Of a stretch of 64,000 nt of DNA, positions 29,044-37,200 are shown piece by piece. The DNA is from Strongylocentrotus droebachiensis. Its lineage: Eukaryota; Echinodermata; Echinoidea; Camarodonta; Strongylocentrotidae. Below the pieces are notes generated by a model that did not search any database, was not told the origin of the DNA, and was given only the letters and a program-made list of their open reading frames with translations. Location of the stretch: the NCBI GenBank assembly GCA_035222895.1, contig JAVYIG010000411.1:375001-439000 (forward strand), given 5' to 3'. Position 1 is the first letter of the stretch; each line of letters opens with the position of its first letter. The position numbers and the translations under genes were made by a program.

Positions 29044-32000
29044 TGAGGGAGGGAGGGAGAGAGGGAGGGGAGAGAGAGAAGAGAAGGGAAGAGGGAGAGA
29101 GAGAGAGAGAGGGAGAGGGAGAGAGAGAGGGGGAGGGGTGAGGAAGGGAGAGAGAGAAGAGAAGGGAGAGAAAGAGAGAGAGAGAGAGAGAAAGTTACTA
29201 AAAATCATTAACATTATGTTCATCAATCGATGTGTTTGAGTACCCATTACAAGAAAGGAATAATTTTGCGTTCAAAAATTAAATGAAAGAAGAAAAATTC
29301 TGATTTTATAACTCTTCATACTATAACATAAGCTTTTTTTTTTTTAAATAGATGGAGAGAAAACAAATATATGTATATATATTTCCTCTAGCACGAGATA
29401 TTTTTCCTATTGTAATATAATATCCACATTTCATCTACATCGACATGTATTCGATATGGCATTCTTAACTCATACATTTATACTTCTTTATTCATCTCTG
29501 TTAGGGGCCAGTGAGTTTCAAGAGTGGAGACAGAGTGGGAATAACTCAGATTGAACAACTTCAACGTAAGTATAGTATGACTTCCTTTCAGGCGCGCCGG
29601 AAGCAGTTTGGGATTGGGGGGGGGGGGGGGGGGGGGCAAACATTCCAGGGGGCTCACTTTCCAGGGGCAGTGACGTAATGAGAAAAAAAGTTCGGAAGGG
29701 GGGGGGGGCAGACGAAAAATCTGCATCACCACCAGTCTTACACGTTACATGCAGGTCCCGCGGAACGTTTTTCAAAGTGGAGTATTATCGATCAGGTAGA
29801 GCGTAAATTGGCGTGGGGTCCAGGGCATAAGCCTCGGCAGGGGGTCAAGGGGCTGAGCCCCCGGAAGCTCAGGGGTTTTAGGTATTTAATTACGGTCAGA
29901 TGAGCATCCAGGGGCCCGCCTTAGGTCCCTTGGTAGGGTCTGGGGTGAAGCCCCCGTAAGCTCTGGGGTTTTAAGCATTTAATTACGGTCAGATGAGCAG
30001 TTTTTATACCTTATTTTTTCTCTATCTTTTTCTCTTTAACATACATTTTAAAAAAAGAGGGGGGGGTCTCGAGCCCCGCCACTTTGCAGACCATGACATA
30101 AAGGCTTCTAAATATTAAAGCGTATTTCGCCTGACTGTAATGTGGGAATTTCTTATTTTCCAACAAACGCATAAAAAGGTATGACTTACAAAAAAAATGG
30201 AGAAAAAATGCCGGAAAACCATGTTTCAACATCAACATTTCTAAATCACTTGTTTCGAATAAGAAATACATTACCCCCCCCCCCCCATCAGTACGCCAGC
30301 GTTCTGGGGCTCATGTCTTCTCACCCCTATGACAAAAAAACGGACATGCTTTCCTATTCTCGCCACTGACCTCTCTCGCACAATATGTCCACGATATGCG
30401 CGTATCGCCATTATAGAGACCTCCATTTAAAATACCGTATAGGTGGCATGCGCAATGTTTATGAAATTTAATTCCTGTAACTTTCCTTTTTCTTTGAATG
30501 GAATTGTATATGTGATTTAATTCAGGTTTTTATTATTGTTACGTTCTTTTGGATTAAAAATACAAACCATGTTTACTCCTTTACTTTTTTTTTTTTTTTT
30601 GGAGGGGGGGGGGGGCGTTTTGGGGGGGCAAAAATGCGTTTTGCCCCCCCCCCCCCCACTTTTTTGACTGGGGGGGGGGGCAACTGCCCCCCTGCCCCCC
30701 CCCCCCCCCCCCACTTCCGGCGCCTATGCTTCCTTTAATACTTTATACTCCTAAACGAATTACTATTTCATATCACATTATAGCCTCTTGTCGATGGCCA
30801 GAAAGGCGCTTCGCTCGCAACATTAAGAGCGCCAGGGCCACCGACAAGAGGCTAATCACATTAAGACCACATGAGTATCATTTTAGGCGAAAATTGTAGA
30901 TTTTGCACCAAACAGCTTCAATCAAGAATTGTATATGAACCAGCCTACTTCTTGAAGTTCCCGTATGTTCCTTATGCTGCAGTTATGCTTCCCATTAATG
31001 CAATTTGAAACTAATTTATTTTTACTATTTTCTGAAATTCACCAGACGCTTTTTTCCTATTCTTTCTAAATTTGGTATTCAAAGGTTGCCCACTTATTTA
31101 GAGCAACATGGATCTTTAATTATACCTTTAATTCCATTCAATTAAGATCAAATCAGAATAGGTAAAGAAAAATTACTGTATTTATAGTTTTGTGCTTTTT
31201 TTGTTCTCCTTTCGATTCCAGAGGGCTGCACGAACGACCAGTTTCAGATCGAATCTGTGTGTCTGACTTTAAACACTGACTTTGAGACGTGGTCGATGGC
31301 CAGTTCGGCATGCAGCCAATTGGGTGATAGGACGTTATTTACTCCTTCCCTGGACGCCATCGAGGACCTGATCGACATCGTTTCCGAAGATGGCATGACG
31401 GATACCAAATGGTACGATGTCGTAGAGCTACTAAATTTTCACTTTTATTTCATTTATACGATTGTGAATGGTAACGCATTGACATCTTGAAATATCTAGG
31501 ATGATTACTACATTTATTTATAAATGAGTATGCCTTTTAGGAAGTATGATAAACACACAAACCACACAGAGGGATAGAGCGTCAACTCAAATCAGACAAG
31601 TTGTGAGCTAACACATAACGTTTCTGGTGATATTTCGATGCATAAGATAAAAAAAGGCTGAGGAACAAGATATAGGAGAAATATAGTGCAAGATGAATAG
31701 CAAATGACATCTATAATCAGCACTAGTAACATGAAAATGAACACAAGTCATGACATGAAATAGAAAACAAAAGAGTAGATAGAAGATATGTGTATACTTG
31801 GAGAGGAACAGCCTCGTAGTAGTAGTAGTAGTAGTAGTAATAGTAGTAAGTTTTTTGACCGCAAATAAAATGACAATGGTTCAATGTCTCATGCACACAG
31901 GTACATAGGTCTATATGTTGACTCTGATGGTCAGTTTAATGACGTAAGCGACTCGTTGAACCAGTCCGAATTACAAGCCTTGACAGACTCATGGTCGTCA

Positions 32001-34170
32001 TCATTAACAAGTGGTTGCATGGTCATTGATCTCGATCAAGCTGACGAAGATGGCAATCTCCTCATCGTAGACTGCAACCAGACCTACCCGTTCATCTGCT
32101 CTCAACCAACCAGTAAGCTACTTTACCATGTAACCATGGTAACAATAAAATGGTTATCTTGACATTACGAGTAGCCGTGGCGGCTAATCCGCCGTAAAAC
32201 ATCGCATGCTGACTTTTTCCCTATAGGACCTTAGTCTGCTCAGGGGAGTAAGATAATGGACCGTTGTGATTGTATGCATTTCAAGCAGATGATTAAATCA
32301 GGACTACAAGTTGTTGATTCTAATATTGATTTGCTCGTAACAGGCGAGTGTTATTCAAATTCAGATATTTATGCCAATTACACTTCGTCGAGCTGAAAGC
32401 GAGTTCTTGTCTTTGAACATTGACATACAAATATTTTGTCCAGGCTTTATGTGTATTTGCCTGTCTGTCATATGAAACATGCTCCAGCAATATACACTAT
32501 AGGTTATATAATAATGTTTTTCTGTTTTCATAGTTATTCAATGTCTTATCACGACCCTCCTTTTTTCTCTCTCTGTCAGTATTTCTAGAGCAACGATTAG
32601 GACTATATGACACGGCAGGAGATGTCTTAGACTGGAATTCAAGAGGTATTATTTGGCCAGGTAAGACGCTATTTAAAGGCTTTGGAGTATTGACTTGAAC
32701 CTTGATATATCATTAAGCTCTCGGAATATTTTCGAACATTTATACATCATTCAGGTTAACTAAAATAATTGGAAGGGGAGTTACAAATGTTCTTTTCCTC
32801 TGTTTATAAAATATGCTGGGGAAACCTAAGCTGATAAAATTATATGACAGCCCAATAATACCCCTTTTTGTATACTGACAGCTAGATGGTCTAAAGATAT
32901 AACTATTACTCTGAAATTCTTTTTTGAGTGACTGGTCCTATTTCGAATCCAGTTCCTAATCGGACCTCAAAATGGACACGGCGGTGCAGTCGTTCACACC
33001 TCTCTCTAAAATACAAAATGTAACAGACTAAAATTACAAAAGATCATTAGATGCAAATTTGCACGATGAACTGAAGAGGTTATAATGAATACAATGTAAA
33101 AAGCCTATAGAAACGCAGTATTACGAAATAATGTGACTATTATTATTGTTATTATTCATGTTAATAACATGCGTCCTTCCAGGTATTTGTTTTAACAGAC
33201 ATGTATTTCTTAATTAATTAAGTTATCTATTTGTTTGTTTGTTTATTTGTTTGTGTTTATCATTCAGGGACTGATGAACCACCACTAGATAGTACCCCCG
33301 AGGTTATCATCGTGATCAAGGATATTTACGAGGGCATTGATACATATCTGTATATCATCTTATGTATTTTCGCGTGTCTTGGTATTCTCTTTGCTGTCTT
33401 CTTTCTCGCTTTCAACATCAAATTCCGTAATCAGAAGTAAGTAAGATTATTGAAGTCATTGTGGCATTTTCTTGAAGCACCAGCTAATACAAAAAATAGT
33501 AGTAATAAACAATAAATTTGTAAATTGATGAATAAAGATGGGCCTTGCAAGGTCTATTTATTCACTATATTGTTCTTAGTTGTCTCTGTTTAAGTCACCA
33601 GTCACATCAAAGATAACACTCTAAACATTCAATTGAAAGTGTGTTTAAGATCTTAAAACGTAGATTCCATTATCAATGACAGAAAAATGAAGCCCATGAA
33701 TTAAATCTTGATATATGCTATCTCTATGCTCTGAATCCAATGACCGGGGTAATAATATGTTTATCTGTAAAACGCTTTGAGAGGGCCTTCAGTCTTGAAA
33801 AGCGCTATATAAGAACGAGCTATTATTATTATTATTATTATTGTTAGAATCACGGCTTACGAAAAAGCACGAATGTATCACTGTCAAGTTTGCACTTGCA
33901 AATTGGGAAAGAAGTCCAAATTATTTGTGTCCAGTACGATACCTGCCCTGCCATCAGATTTAGCATAATTATCTGATCACTGTATTCGGTTAATTGCCCT
34001 CCTAGAGATTAGGTCACATTAATATCGCTGTAAAATAACACATTATTTTGATGTCAATTAATTTTCATAAACCCACAATACTTGGTAATGTACGGGACAC
34101 TGAATGACCAAAACTTTGGACTTGCCAAGATAGATGAGAAACTTAAAGGCCACCTCTTTATTTTTCAGTT

Positions 34171-34221
<51 letters not shown>

Positions 34222-37200
34222 GATAACAGTGGGTTCCTGTAAACCGCACGTGTCTGTCGGACTCCACACCCCGGTGCTCCACATTATAGACTTGTCTCAT
34301 TTCCAAGATTTCTCACAGCTCAATTCAGTTTTCCGGTTTAATGTTTGTCTTTATCCTTCAGATACGTGAAGTTATCGAGTCCTAACCTGAACAATCTTAT
34401 TACTACTACTACTACTACTACTACTATTACCTTATTATAACAGTGGGTTCCTGTAAACCGCACGTGTCTGTCAGACTCCACACCCGGCCCCGGTGCTCCA
34501 CATTATAGACTTGTCTCATCTTCAAGATTTCTCACAGCACAATTCTCATTTCTAGTTCACTGTTTGTCTTTATCCTTCAGATACGTGAAGTTATCGAGTC
34601 CTAACCTGAACAATCTTATTATCCTGGGTAGCGTCATGATGTATTCATGGATCTTCTTGTATGGACTAGACGGAAACCTGGTGGGGTCTCATTCCCATCA
34701 AACCATATGCCAGGTCAGTTTACCTCTCATTATAACTAAACAAGCATTAAACAAAAAAAATATTGTGTAAAACAATTCCTCAGATGCACCTAAGATAGCT
34801 GACTTTATTCCAATGGTTATATAGGGGACAAGCCATACCAACCTACGATTTACCACACCTAAATCGAGAAATAATAAGTGTTCTAACATGTTTTGTATAA
34901 AGTGAACCTAAAATCTTCAGATTGAAAATGAAACATTTTTGTTCAGAGATATTTTAATAATATTTATCGAGTAACTCTTTTCTTTGGTTTTGTTTGTCAT
35001 CTGATTATTATGTCAGCTTCGGAATTGGGTTCTCTCCATTGGATTCGTGATAGCTTTTGGCGCTATGTTCAGCAAAACCTGGAGGGTACATCGTGTGGCT
35101 TCCTTTAAGATTATGCCAAGAAAACGAGTAAGTTTAACAAGTTATCACTTTTAAAAATTATTAAGAGAAAACGAATAAGTTCCCAAAGTTACCCTTTTGA
35201 GATCATACCGAGAAAACGAGTATTGTCAACAAGATTTCTTTAAAAAAAAAAAATGAGAATATACTTGTTATAGTGCTCAAATCCGGGCACCATTCAATGT
35301 GATTAGTGCGTTCCAATGTTCATGGCTCTATCTAGGCTTCGATTTCGGTGCTCAAAACATTGAAAGAATTCCTTGCTACCGGTTCCTCACTTTGGTGGAA
35401 AGTGGATACTGCAGATAAATGACATTATTGACGTACCGGGGCTAGAACCCTGGAATATACTTGTTACAGTGCTCATATCCGGGCACCATGCAATGTGCTT
35501 AGTGCGCTCCAACGTTACAACGGCCCTATCTAGGCTTCGATTTCGGTGCTCAAAACATTGAAAGAATTCCTTGCTACTGGTACCTCACTATGGTGGAAAG
35601 TGGCTACTGCAGTCTGCAGATACGAAACGATGCGGATCTGAAGTATAAGTTTAAGTTTACAATCTACCCTTATGTATATAGTTTTTGTTTACTTAGACCT
35701 TGAAAACAGGCAAGTTAAACAAGTTACACCTTTAAAACTATACATTGGAAATGTTTATCAAACTGTTTATCAAATTATTTTGACTTTCTTAAAACTAATG
35801 ATTGCTTATCTCAAGTTTATTTCACACGTCATCATACAAGCACTCACCAAATTTACTCGTGATAGAAACTAGAAATTAGAAATATTATTTATTAAAAAGA
35901 GAATTATCAACAATATCTTAAACTTTCAATACAGGTGATTCGTGACACGCAGCTTTACCTCATCGTCCTGTTCCTTGTCGCAGTTGACTTCGTTATCCTT
36001 CTCGTCTGGCAGATCGTTGACCCTATGGTCCTTGACATCAGGAACCTATTCTTGATGGTAAGTCAGTCACTTAATGTGCAGTACATCGCGGGTGACTATT
36101 TAAGGCGAAAGGCGGTGTACACATAATGTTAAAAATAATCTTAAGTAGTAAACCAAACTTAGTATATACAAGTATTAAGTATATACAAGTATATATGAAT
36201 TTGTCTGTCCATTAACCTTTTGCTGCTTCGTATGAAGAGAAAATCTTAACGAAGTATGGAACTTGAAAACGATTGTGAAAATTTAAAAAAAAATCTTTGA
36301 TCAATGGGACGTTTAGGAAGACAAATATCATATGAAAATCTGGATCATTTCGCTCGTAGTTTATATTTGAAGATAATTATGGCGGAGTGTGGCCATTCTG
36401 ACCTACGATACATGTTGTGTCCATAGATCCATGTTCAAAGTGAATTCGTGTTGGGATTGAGCTTGGACAGTAAAATCGTTCATTTCAACTACTCCATTTT
36501 CAAAATCCGCTTTTCTTCAGCATAATTATGGACAAGTGTACGATGACTTGTATTTCAAAACGTCGATTACAAAGGCTTCTCAATCGTCGTTAATATGGAG
36601 TATAAACAGTAATATTGGGGAGATTGAGGAAATTGATTAGAATTATTATTTTGAACAATTTCAACAGGGTTTTCTCAAGAGTTATACGAGACATAGTGAT
36701 ATCATCTTGTCGTCACCTGCTCGTTCCAAAATTGTTTGGAGATCAAACTGTTTGGTTGTAAAATTATACCAGGTATAAAGTTTTCACTGGGGATTTATTT
36801 GGGAATCTAAAATCTTTTACATTTCGTCTTCTTCAAAAATCTTTCTTTAGAACGATCCTGATGACGAGTTGGTGATGTTACAACCTTACGTCACGTTTTG
36901 CCATTCTAAATACCAGACTTACTGGCTTGTTGTCATGTATGTCTACAAGGGAGTCCTCCTTTTCTTCGGTACGTTCCTGGCGTGGGAAACAAGAAAGGTA
37001 GGTCTGCATCGAGAGGGGAGAAGACAAATATTTAGACAAAAAATAATGTTGTGGTTGTAAGGACAACGCTGAGGTACTGCAATATACGTTCACAAAATAC
37101 ATAGAGAATGACCCTATACCATTTTTGCCTTAAGTTGCCAATATCTTGTCCAGCTTTGTTTCAGGCATTATTATAGCCGTCCAACTCTGGTCTGAAATTA

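Noticed and set aside
28949-29239. Arg/Glu/Gly-rich extension of exon 7
   Set aside because: GA repeat translated past the donor; the family match stops exactly at the donor.
34082-34369. Poly-Thr and poly-Ser open frames
   Set aside because: Translation of the TAC microsatellite.
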